From Nothopassalora personata (Eukaryota > Ascomycota > Dothideomycetes > Mycosphaerellales > Mycosphaerellaceae), in assembly GCA_033816765.1 (NCBI GenBank), contig CM066289.1, positions 1,240,001 through 1,304,000 of the forward strand: DNA of 64,000 nt, in the 5' to 3' direction. Positions 12,480-21,584 of this stretch are shown here, one piece after another. Below the pieces are notes generated by a model. It was not told the origin of the DNA. It searched no databases and saw only the letters and a program-made list of their open reading frames with translations. Positions within the stretch are counted from its first letter, which is position 1. The number at the start of each line of letters is the position of its first letter. Made by a program: the position numbers and the translations under genes.

Positions 12480-13761
12480 ATGCTAATAGCGCATCGAGGC
12501 TCGTGTAAGCGGGCAGCACCTCTGCATCTGACGCGCATTGCATGGCAGGTAGCGCGTAAGCACACCTCTGCAGGAGCGACCCACAAGGATCCAACCTATT
12601 CACCACAGGCAAAGCAAGAAGCACGGGAGGATGAACAGAAGGCGAACGATCCGCGATTGAAGAATGTGGACGACCTCATAGAAGACAAGTTCGCTGTACT
12701 GAAGTCGAGCTATGATGCTCCGAAGGTACGCATTTTGCCTGGACAGAGGAAAGACCAAGCTGAGATGAATAGCATCCGATCATCCTGGCGCATGGTCTCC
12801 TTGGCTTTGATCAGATAAGACCTGCTGGACGCTTTCTACCTGGAGTCGAATACTGGTATGGCATCACGCAAGCCCTTGCTGCAAAAGGTGTTGAAGTCGT
12901 GACGGCTGTCGTTCCTCCATCTGGCAGTATCGAGGCCCGAGCGGCGAAGTTGGCTGAGGCCATTGAGCGTAAAGCAAATGGCAAAGCGGTCAATATCATC
13001 GCGTGAGTATTACTGCTACGGCGCGTGAATGGCTCTCACTAACGCCTCAATAGACACAGCATGGTCTGTGGTAGACACTTGGCTGGAGAGAACAACGGCT
13101 AACAGTCCTACAGGGGTATAATCAACTGTCCCCCAGCATCTCGACTGATATTGACTGATCGACAGTGGCCTTGACTCCCGATACATGATATCACGCCTGC
13201 ATCCGCCCACCGTTAAAGTGCTGTCTCTGACAACTATCGCCACACCACACCGCGGCTCCGCGTTCGCCGACTACCTTTTCCAACAGATCGGCATCACGAA
13301 CGTCCCAAAGATCTACAAAGTACTTGACTTCTTTGGCATGGAGACTGGCGCCTTTGAGCAGCTGACCAGAGACTACATGGCCAAAAGTTTCAATCCGCGA
13401 ACGCCTGATGTCGATGGCGTTCAGTACTACAGCTATGGCGCGGCATTTGACCCACATCTGACCTCAGTCTTCAAGAAGTCGCACGACGTGATCAAGAAGA
13501 TCGAAGGTGCCAACGATGGCATGGTCAGTGTTGAGAGCAGTCGTTGGGGTGAATACAAAGGTACCCTCAATCACGTTAGCCATCTCGATCTGATTAATTG
13601 GACCAATCGCCTCCGATGGTGGTTTTGGCAAGTCACAGGCGCGAAGAAGAAAAAGTATGTTGTACAAGGGCCTTCAAGCGATTTCTCTAACCAGCTCCAG
13701 CTTCAATGCGATCGCCTTTTACTTGAGTATTGCAGATATGCTGGCGAAAGATGGTCTCTAA
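12480..13761 (+). CDS. TGL2: Mitochondrial triacylglycerol lipase, Tgl2-like alpha/beta hydrolase
   Basis: Six-exon model: 12480-12725, 12773-13002, 13054-13063 (10 nt), 13114-13115 (2 nt), 13166-13654 and 13701-13761; 345 aa. The N-terminus (MLIAHRGSCKRAAPLHLTR...) is basic, rich in Leu/Ala/Thr and lacks acidic residues, like a mitochondrial presequence; yeast Tgl2 is mitochondrial. The exon after the first intron encodes HPIILAHGLLGF (oxyanion His-Gly). Splicing through the tiny exons restores IIAHSMGGLDSRYMISRL, the nucleophile elbow with its catalytic Ser. ATPHRGS, NDGMVSVESSRWGEY (Asp side) and LNHVSHLDLIN (probable catalytic His) follow. The last exon gives FNAIAFYLSIADMLAKDGL, a typical C-terminus. 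The 2-nt exon is the only join I found that keeps the frame: skipping it gives ATG TGG CCT TGA. Lipase assignment is strong; the microexon needs RNA evidence. Confidence 0.85.
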
Positions 13762-13914
13762 TCCAAGCGAAACGACGAGCAATCTGCGGTTGAGACGACA
13801 GATGGCTACACTCGGATCTGGGGTCCCGATGTTTGTTTATGTTATTTGCCAGCCCATAAATCTACCACTCAGCCGCCTCACACCCAATACTACGTTACGA
13901 GCAAGAAAACAGAT

Positions 13915-14514
13915 ATGACAGGATCTCGAAAACCGGACAAAAATAAAGGTCTCAGATGGATGGACGCCTCCAGAGCTAGGAGTTACTGCAATTTCCGCGA
14001 CCAAGCCATGCAAGCTCAGCGCATCAATCTCGAAGCGACGCGCACCAACTTCCACAACCTCGTGGATGAGCTCGATGCTCAGAGGGACGATCTCGTAGAA
14101 CAAGAACAGGCACTGATGAAGAAGGTCTAGATGATATGTCGGATCTGCACGCAGCAGCACGAATCATCATGTCAGTGTCAGCCTGGACCGCCTGTAGCCC
14201 CTACCGCGAAGTCTCCTGACAGCGGCGAAGAAACGATGTGCTATCTAGGCGGAGAAGCATTCACGCTCGTAGATCCAGAATCGGGTGAAGATGAGCACGA
14301 ACACAAAGACTCATCTCCAAGCAATCCACCGTCTGACAGTAGCGATGCTGGCCCTGTTGCTTCGCAATCCACTATCGGAGGCGGCACGCAAGGAAACGAA
14401 GCAGTATCAATCACTGAAACTTCCGCCGAGGCCACTGCTAACCCTACACGAAGCACCTCACACACCACCGCATCGGAAAGACGTAGCCGCGGATGGTTCC
14501 CCACCCTCTTCTAA
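13915..14514 (+). CDS. Small protein of unknown function: coiled coil plus acidic Ser-rich tail
   Basis: Unrecognised. From ATG 13915 a basic N-terminus and a predicted helix/coiled coil (residues ~28-70, FRDQAMQAQRINLEATRTNF...) run to an in-frame TAG at 14128-14130. The same frame then stays open to 14514 with an acidic, Ser/Thr-rich tail ending SRGWFPTLF. A 51-nt GT-AG interval (14125-14175) would remove the stop and keep frame, giving a 148-aa protein; its GTCTAG donor is weak. Alternatives are a ~71-aa protein ending at the TAG, or two adjacent small frames. It starts 153 nt after the lipase stop on the same strand, so it could also lie in that gene's 3' UTR. Confidence 0.45.
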
Positions 14515-14612
14515 GATTGTGGTAGTAGTAGTGGTATCATACCCGTTTCTCCATAACACTCATCCAGTTCCTTCGAGTAGCTTTCTCAACCCTCATATCT
14601 TCACATCCCCTC

Positions 14613-15255
14613 CTACGCAGTAGCCTGCTCAATACGATCCGGCACCACAGGCTTTACATCCATAACCGCCTTGATCAAATCATCAACGACCTTGGGGCCC
14701 GTCTTGTTGCCAATCTGCTTGATCTCGTCTAGCGACTTTTGTGTCTCTTTCTCGGCGTCGTCTTCGGCTTTCTTGTTGCCTGATGTGTGCTGTGCCCAGT
14801 ATCAGTCTTGCCAAGGGCTTGTTCGCGGAGGGAGGTGGTGGGTGTGTACCTCTTTCTCGTATGCTTTGAACTCCTCTTCTTTTTGATTCCGGTAATCTTC
14901 AATCTCTTTTTGGGCTTCGGATCGGGCGTCTTTTACTCGTTTTGTTCGGTCTGGGAAGGGTCAGTCTTGAGGGAGGGGGCGGTGTTGGAGTTCGTGGCTG
15001 GTGGAAGGCATACATTCTCTTGCTGCGTCGCGGTTAGTACAATGCTCGTGACCGGTCAACAGAGCTGCTTATACCTTTCTGGACAATGTTCTGTGCTTCC
15101 CGCTCTGCCTAGTGCGGCTGTCAGTGGTGTTCGAGCCGTGGTAGGATGTTGCCTCGCACATCGAGCAATGTCTGGATGCCTGCTGAGTTCTGCGCCGCCT
15201 ATTCAAGCATTAGTGAGGCCTGAGGAGTGTATAGCTTATCTGCGCTTCATACCAT
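14613..15255 (-). CDS. VMA10: V-type proton ATPase subunit G (Vma10)
   Basis: Peripheral-stalk subunit of the vacuolar H+-ATPase. Six coding exons on the minus strand: 15253-15255 (the ATG alone), 15160-15198, 15075-15108, 15014-15022 (9 nt), 14850-14950 and 14613-14789; 120 aa, the normal family length. The product starts MAAQNSAGIQTLLD, then AEREAQNIVQKAREYRTKRVKDAR, an Ala/Glu/Lys-rich helix, HTSGNKKAEDDAEKETQ, and ends with PDRIEQATA. Each splice keeps frame and restores the classic subunit-G N-terminal helix. The isolated ATG exon and the 9-nt exon are noteworthy. It shares a 190-bp intergenic region with PET117 on the other strand. Confidence 0.93.
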
Positions 15256-15445
15256 GTTGTCTGATATGTGTGGTGGAGGAGTTGAGCTGCGAAGTGCGAA
15301 TATGTACAGTACAGGCAATGCTGAAGCTCGAGGTAGACCGGGTTGGAGTTGGAGCTAAGGTGACGCCAGAAAGCCGTGGGATTGCTCGACGACATCATCT
15401 TCGCCCAGCCGAAAACTATCTACTTCTTCAACCCTCCAATACATT
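15256..15445. promoter_or_regulatory. Divergent promoter between VMA10 and PET117
   Basis: Only 190 bp separate the two start codons, which point away from each other, so both promoters and 5' leaders must lie here or overlap. No specific factor site is claimed. Confidence 0.6.
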
Positions 15446-15745
15446 ATGTCTACTGCTGCCAAGATAACCCTAGCAGCCACCACACTGGGTACCATAGGCA
15501 TTGTGTTACTTGTACACCGCCAGCAGAAACTCGATCAAGCAGTAAGACGCCCCGCCATGAAATACTACTGCACTTTCACTTACTTTCCGTAGGCTATGCA
15601 CGCGGGTGTCATTCGCGATATGGAGCAACAACGCATTAAGATGGAACGACGAGCAGACTTTGAGATGCAGAGGCAATTGGAAGAGCAGTACTTGAAGTTG
15701 CAGAAGGTCAGCGACAGCACAGATGGACAGGTCAAGGCGAAATAA
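15446..15745 (+). CDS. PET117: Cytochrome c oxidase assembly protein Pet117
   Basis: Small inner-membrane protein needed for complex IV assembly (it supports heme a synthase function in yeast). Two exons, 15446-15541 and 15593-15745, with a 51-nt intron; 82 aa. A single hydrophobic segment occupies residues ~5-24 (ITLAATTLGTIGIVLLV). It is followed by HRQQKLDQAAMHAGVIRDMEQQRIKMERRADF and a charged helix MQRQLEEQYLKLQK. The MHxGVIRDxERQ block is the Pet117 signature. Confidence 0.92.
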
Positions 15746-16747
15746 GATGGATATGTGGGACATCTACTCTGCATCGATGCCCACAGAGGACAGACCATTG
15801 GCGCGCTATTGCTCCACCAACATATACCGCCATCTGGATATGCCATGTCAGCTGCTAGAAGCAGAGCACAGATCTCGTCCCGGCGAACCATTGGTCTGCA
15901 TGGCTGAATGTCCCCCTCGGCCACCTTCCGGCCACACGCTGTACGCAGGAGCCGGAACAGAATGCGAGCCGCGTGCGGCCGCTCGTATCATGTCAATTAT
16001 GTCACAGCGGGATGAGTCCCACTCACGACAGTGGCTACATATGTGGAGGCAAGCCGATTTTGAATCGGACTTAAGGCGTGAACATTGAGAGCCGATCAAC
16101 GCCACAACTACGCCACTATAACCACTTCCAAAAAGATCGTGGTTGTGCTGCGTCACATGTTAAAAGTAACACGGTTGCGTGGAGATATACTGCCTTGCAG
16201 TGGCGACGTCTCGTACTGATGGATCTAGGGTGTAGGTGTGTGGCGGAGATCATGAAGCCAAACATCGAGGACTGAGGACGCAGTTCGTTGCCGCTCCTAG
16301 CAGAGTACAGATACGCAGTCTGGCACACTTCACCTATAGGCTGTGGCCCTCTGCATTCGGTCACGAGAAGCAACGCGCATGCCTTCGAGTACAATTCTTG
16401 TGCTACGCAAAGCAGCGACGCTTTGGCAACTTCGAGCGCTAGGTCTAGTTCTTGCAGAGACAGATCGCTATCGGCCGCAATGAACATCGTCAACAGCCCT
16501 CGCACACGTATACAACGACATTCTCCGTGATCCACTCGCGATTTGTCAGTCAGAATCTACAGACTAACTCATTTAAGACAACAGAGAAAGATGCAGGTTG
16601 ATCTTCTGCATGGCGCTGCATTGGCCCCGATTGGCTTGCGTTAGGTGCCAAAGCTCCGTCATCCTTTACCAGCCACTTCCACCCAGTGCGCTGAAACAGA
16701 TTTCTGTCCGACCTTGAATTGAACGACATTCTGACGTTGACGACAAA
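15746..16747. other. Intergenic region upstream of the NRPS-like gene
   Basis: No supported gene. A 139-codon minus-strand frame (16116-16535) lacks similarity or splice support and was not called. The 3' portion is probably promoter of the gene at 16748. Confidence 0.45.
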
Positions 16748-19700
16748 ATGCCACCGACGCTTCGAAAACGAAAGGCCGAGCAACAATCAGCCGTGCCGTT
16801 TGTACGCAAGCCCAAGACTTCGGCAAAGGAAAAGGCTACGGAGGGTTCCCCACGAGGAAAGAGACTTCTACCAGCAGTGGTCGATGGCATCGCAGAGCGT
16901 TCACCGAACACTGTCTTTGCTTCAACTGCGAAGACGAGTCAGCTTATTGACGGCTTTCGTGACATCACCTATGCACAACTTGCGAATGCTGTCAATAGAA
17001 CGGCGCGATGGCTTCACAGGCAAGCAGCTCTAGGACGAACGCCTCGAAGTACCGTAGCGTACATTGGACCGTCAGATATCCGCTACATCGCGCTCATCCT
17101 GGCCGCGCAGAAGGTAGAGAGTGTGATGTTCCTGCCGTCACCCCATAACCCGATTGATGTGCAGAAGGAACTGCTTCACGCTACGAAAAGCCAGGTCCTA
17201 GTCTACTCGGAAGACTTCGCCAAAACAGCTGGCGACGTTGTAGCAGGTAGTGATGTACCAAGTGCGGTCTTACCTGATGTGGCAGAGCTGTTCGATTCCG
17301 CACCCGTGGAGCAGGAACCATACGAGAAGAAGTATGAGCAGGAGAAACATCAGCCTTTTGTGGTCCTTCACACATCCGGAACGACTGGATTTCCGAAGCC
17401 AGTGTGGTTGCCGCATGCTTACTATGCCTACGAGGACTTGAGTCAGGGCACAGATTATACTGGGAGTACTACGAGTGCTCCCTTCGGAGTGGGATTGCGA
17501 TGCCTCACCACTGCACCGATGTGGCATGCGGGTGGCATCTTCTTTGGGTTATTGAAGCCAATTTTGAATCAGGTCGTGACGGTCTTGCCTGCCGTAGGGC
17601 TACCAATTACTGCTGAGCTGGTGAACGCATGCTTGAAGTCGGGCGACGTTGATGTGTTACAAGCTGCTCCTTCGCTGCTTACCGACCTGAGCGCCGACGC
17701 ACGCTACGAGCCTTCATTGAAGAATCTCAAGCATATCATCATGGGCAGTGGTCCAATGAGTAAGAGTGCTGGTGACAAGCTCCTGGGAATTAACGCGAAC
17801 ACGCTGCATTTCTTTGGCGCCACAGAAACGGACTTGCTACCTCTCTTGCCACTGCAAGACTGTGTCGCCGACTGGCAATACCATCACTTCCACCCACTCG
17901 GTGGTACGACTTTCCGCAAGATCAGTGAGGACCTGTACGAGCTTGTCATCAAGAAAGTGCCAAACGCGGTGCAGCCATTCTTCTCAATTAACCCGAAGCA
18001 GAGAGAATTCTCGACAAAAGATGTTTTCTCACGTCATCCATACAAGCCAGATCTCTGGAAGTTCGACTGCAGACTGGACGACATCATCACTTTCTCAACG
18101 GGCGAAAAGATCAATCCCACCGCCTTTGAGGCTGCAGTGGCTGGACCTGGCACGTTCCCACTACTTGTTGGTCAGGGTCGAACGCAGCCTGCATTGTTGG
18201 TCAGCATGGTGAAGCATCCAGTCCTGGGATGGCTCGACAGTATGTGGCCAAGAATTGAAGCGGCGAACTCCTTGTTGCCAACTTATGGACACATTGATAG
18301 GGACATGGTGACTCTCGTGGTGGGGCCCTTCGATAAGACGCCAAAGGGCACCGTGAAGCGTAGGATGACAGAGGTTAAATTTGCTGAGCAAATCGACAAG
18401 TTGTATGCTGCTAAGGAGGCCTCGCTGTCCACCAGAACTTTACAGGCGGCTGAGACTCGTGCAGAAGTACAGGAGTTCATTCAAGCATTACACGCAGACG
18501 TGGTTGGGGTGGAGATTGCCGCAGATGCTGATGTCTTTGCCAAAGGACCGATGGACTCGATGAAGGCAGCTCAAATGGTCAGATCAATCAACAAAGGCCT
18601 GGCTGCTTCCGCAGATCCAGACGTCAAGACAATCACGGTCACGCCTGGCTTGCTCTACGCTCGAAGGACGCCGGCTGAGATGGCGAAGAGCTTGCAAGAA
18701 GACGTCAAGACCAATCGTAAGAAGCGACAGCAACGTGATCACCGGCACTCTGGTCCAGGTGAGCATCATCAACATAACTCTCTGCTTGAGAAGCATGTTC
18801 ATCAGCTGCCGAAGTCTGCCAAGCAGGTTCGGCCGGTCGATTCCGCACTGCATACCTTCGACTCTGTGCTGCTGACCGGATCGACCGGTACTCTTGGCTC
18901 TCATCTCCTTCATAAGCTGCTGCGCGACGACAAGGTGAAACGAGTAGACTGCTTGAACAGGTCCGCCACAGCTCGCGGGCAATTCCTCAAGTCGTTTCCA
19001 AATGACAAGGATTTGCTGCACAAGGCTCATTTTCACCAAACGACCAACTTCAACGCACCAGGTCTGGGCCTGGGCGATCCAGCATACAACGTCCTATTGT
19101 CGACGACTACCGCCATCATCCACAACGCCTGGCCAGTCCACTTCCACCTTCCACTGCAAAGCCACGACGCCCATGACCACGATCATGCCGACAGCGACTG
19201 CATGGAAACCCTCGATTCCCACATCGGCGGTCTCTCTTCCCTCATTACCTTCGCGGCGTCCAGTACCAGACACTCTCAACTCGTCTTCATCTCCAGTATG
19301 TCCGCGGTGATCAGATACTCTGACCCGAAGACCGGCCTCATTCCCGAACAAGTTATCAGCAACATGGAAGCAGCAGAGGCGAACGGCTACGCTCAGAGTA
19401 AGTGGATGGGTGAGCAGATGCTCCGAACCGCCGTCAACTCCGGCGCACTTCGAAAGGCTCGCATTATTCGGCCTGGCCAGATAGCAGGCCCTCTCCCTGA
19501 GTCTAGTGTTGCGAAGAACAGTCCTGGCGGGGTGTGGGATCTGAAGCAAGCAGTCCCATCCTTGATCACTTCGTCAAAGCTCATCAATGCCCTGCCAGAC
19601 AGTCTTGGGGAGAAAGAGAAAACGCGCTGGATACCTGTCAACATTTGCGCGCGAATTATCATGGAGTTGAGTGCTGAGCCGCAGCGCAAGGCAGAGCCAT

Positions 19701-20056
19701 CGTTATCAGTCTACAACATCACGAACAAACCCGATGCCAGAGGGGAAGTTGAGAAGACGTGGAGTGGTGATATGTTGCCGATTATCAAGACTTATCTCGA
19801 GCGCGGCGGGGGATCTGTGGAAGTAGTCAGTTTGAAGGCGTGGATTGAAAGAGTCGAAGCATACGGGCCGGAGGAAGAGAATGTAGCCTTCAAACTTCTC
19901 GACTTTTACGAGGGCTTGGTCGAGGGAGATGGCAGTAAGGGTCTCGGAGGCGAGATTGAGATCACCAAGGCGAGAGGGAAGAGCCAGACTTTGAAAGGTT
20001 TGGAACCGATTCGTGAGGAGTGGATGACGAGTTGGTTGGAGGGATGGGGAGTCTGA
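16748..20056 (+). CDS. NRPS-like adenylate-forming reductase (A-T-R), 1102 aa
   Basis: Three-domain carboxylic acid reductase-type enzyme in one intronless frame. The adenylation domain (about residues 50-545) has the phosphate-binding loop HTSGTTGFPKPVW, the A5-type motif FFGATETDLL, a hinge-region segment WKFDCRLDDIITFSTGEKINP, and a C-terminal lysine motif KTPKGTVKRRM. The thiolation domain (~560-640) has the phosphopantetheine site KGPMDSMKAAQM. The thioester-reductase domain (~700-1100) has the NADPH-binding TGSTGTLGSHLL and a YAQSK catalytic pair near residue 880. Such enzymes activate an acid, tether it and release it as aldehyde or alcohol; the substrate cannot be read from the sequence. 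There is no condensation domain, and it is not Lys2, which has a different N-terminus and is longer. The only biosynthetic neighbour is a decayed P450, so it may be the survivor of a small metabolite locus. Confidence 0.9.
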   Translation: MPPTLRKRKAEQQSAVPFVRKPKTSAKEKATEGSPRGKRLLPAVVDGIAERSPNTVFASTAKTSQLIDGFRDITYAQLANAVNRTARWLHRQAALGRTPRSTVAYIGPSDIRYIALILAAQKVESVMFLPSPHNPIDVQKELLHATKSQVLVYSEDFAKTAGDVVAGSDVPSAVLPDVAELFDSAPVEQEPYEKKYEQEKHQPFVVLHTSGTTGFPKPVWLPHAYYAYEDLSQGTDYTGSTTSAPFGVGLRCLTTAPMWHAGGIFFGLLKPILNQVVTVLPAVGLPITAELVNACLKSGDVDVLQAAPSLLTDLSADARYEPSLKNLKHIIMGSGPMSKSAGDKLLGINANTLHFFGATETDLLPLLPLQDCVADWQYHHFHPLGGTTFRKISEDLYELVIKKVPNAVQPFFSINPKQREFSTKDVFSRHPYKPDLWKFDCRLDDIITFSTGEKINPTAFEAAVAGPGTFPLLVGQGRTQPALLVSMVKHPVLGWLDSMWPRIEAANSLLPTYGHIDRDMVTLVVGPFDKTPKGTVKRRMTEVKFAEQIDKLYAAKEASLSTRTLQAAETRAEVQEFIQALHADVVGVEIAADADVFAKGPMDSMKAAQMVRSINKGLAASADPDVKTITVTPGLLYARRTPAEMAKSLQEDVKTNRKKRQQRDHRHSGPGEHHQHNSLLEKHVHQLPKSAKQVRPVDSALHTFDSVLLTGSTGTLGSHLLHKLLRDDKVKRVDCLNRSATARGQFLKSFPNDKDLLHKAHFHQTTNFNAPGLGLGDPAYNVLLSTTTAIIHNAWPVHFHLPLQSHDAHDHDHADSDCMETLDSHIGGLSSLITFAASSTRHSQLVFISSMSAVIRYSDPKTGLIPEQVISNMEAAEANGYAQSKWMGEQMLRTAVNSGALRKARIIRPGQIAGPLPESSVAKNSPGGVWDLKQAVPSLITSSKLINALPDSLGEKEKTRWIPVNICARIIMELSAEPQRKAEPSLSVYNITNKPDARGEVEKTWSGDMLPIIKTYLERGGGSVEVVSLKAWIERVEAYGPEEENVAFKLLDFYEGLVEGDGSKGLGGEIEITKARGKSQTLKGLEPIREEWMTSWLEGWGV

Positions 20057-20494
20057 GCTCTGGCTTCTTTGAGGCCATCGTGTCGTGTGAGCCGTCATAG
20101 TCTGGTTAAGAGGCTTCGATCGTACGCATGTGGAAAAGTATTATGTTACTTATACTGCCAGTGTAGTATCTGCTCAACAACAGAACGGTTAAAAGGACAC
20201 GGGACAAGTCATGGCGCTCGCGAGCTACGGACCTATCTGATGGCAGGCTTCTTCTCTGGACCCAATCTCGTGGTGATCCACTTTCCCAGCCTCACGCTCG
20301 GTCGATGAACCCACCTGGTAGCGAGCCACGCTATTCAGAAGTTCATGGGCCAAGTCACTGCACCATAAAACTCCCAACCACAAGCCGGACGGAAAAGCCC
20401 CTGGTCCAATCGTATCGAACGCCAGTCTGGTCAGATCGTCGCTGCATTCGATTCCAAGTTCAGGTCCGAGACGATCGATGCCAGCGCAGTCTCA

Positions 20495-20914
20495 TTTGAA
20501 AAGGCCATTACTTGCATGTCGTTCAACCACTTTGCGGATGCCAATAGGTCCTGCATCTGTTAGCGGACATGTCAGCTGCCTTCTGCGATGACCTAGCAAA
20601 AGCCGGCACAAGCATTCTGTGTGCCCTCCTTCCACCGACTTGGCTCCTTGGGAAAGCCTACCTCCCGTCAGAGCACGATCTTCCTGAGGGCCGAGTCCGT
20701 CCCAATCTGTTTGTGGAATCTTCTTCTCGTCACATACTTCCTTGACGAGGTCTTGGTTGGAGACGTAGAAGTGAGGGCCGTTCAAGTTCAGCTTCATGAT
20801 GGGGCCGCACATCTGACCTAGTCTCCAGATCTCTTTGGCTGGGAAGGAAAGGTCGATGTCTGGCAGATTACCGAGAAGCCCGTACAGATGCTCTGGCGGC
20901 TGTGGGATAGATTC
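20495..20914 (-). pseudogene. Decayed CYP505-type cytochrome P450 N-terminal fragment
   Basis: Minus-strand translation gives SIPQPPEHLYGLLGNLPD, then FPAKEIWRLGQMCGPIMKLN and DLVKEVCDEKK, the proline-rich entry and first helices of a fused P450/P450-reductase (CYP505, fatty-acid hydroxylase) protein. Downstream matches are broken between frames: DGL-GPQED, AHRMLVPAF near 20600-20625 in another frame, and GPIGIRKVVERH at 20510-20551 back in the first frame. No start codon lies at the expected place, and the haem-binding region and the whole reductase half are missing. This is therefore a frameshifted, truncated relic, convergent to the intact NRPS-like gene. The family call rests on remembered conservation of the N-terminus. 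Confidence 0.75.
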
Positions 20915-21584
20915 GTAGCCGTGATGATCTGTTGACTCTGAGCCCGTGGTCAAGCGTGCTGAGGTGTTACCAACTACGTGTGCCCACAGCGCGGTTAACG
21001 TTGGATCTTGCGCATCTCTTATAGTCCACTGGATTATGCGGTGATCGTTGATATCGCTACCTTGACCGGCGGGATTTCGTCTTACCCTCAGCGCAATCAA
21101 AGGTGATTGCGCATGATCCCATGTCGTATAGGTTGATGCTGGCGTCATCCTGTTTAGACACTGCAGCATGACAAAGTGAGGCGTCTCCCAGAGGCTGCAG
21201 AAGCTTGTCCAATCGTCTTGATTCTTGCGGCTGCGTTCGGTCACAGTGGTTCTTCGAAAGCGCATTTTCGCAATGGTACAGCTTAGATGGTCGTAGCACG
21301 TGCAGTGTAAGCCACCCACTGTTCGTTGACCTTATTGTGCTGTTCGGCAGCTGTTCGATGAGCTGCATAAGTCAGTACGCGAAGCTGGATATCAGAGTCG
21401 GCTCTCGAGAACGGAGAGTCTGGTGCAGGCGTCGATTCATCAGTGTGCGTTGAGCCTGCTAATTGCAGGCCAAATCTAAATTTACAACTCCCACAATGCA
21501 TCGCAATGCAAGATAAGCACTTTTATACAACTCGCTCGGGACGCGTCAAAATGGGGGAAATGATAATCGCTTCACTCCGAAGTA
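20915..21584. other. Intergenic, possible further P450 debris
   Basis: An open minus-strand frame continues upstream of the P450 relic but shows no P450-like sequence and no credible initiator. No other feature recognised. Confidence 0.4.

Noticed and set aside
13064..13165. Single 102-nt intron in the lipase gene
   Set aside because: It has GT-AG ends, but the join gives ATG TGG CCT TGA, a stop that destroys the nucleophile elbow. The two-intron model with a GG exon restores the conserved sequence.
16116..16535. 139-codon minus-strand frame upstream of the NRPS-like gene
   Set aside because: No recognisable domain, no splice context, and competing open frames on both strands; likely chance.
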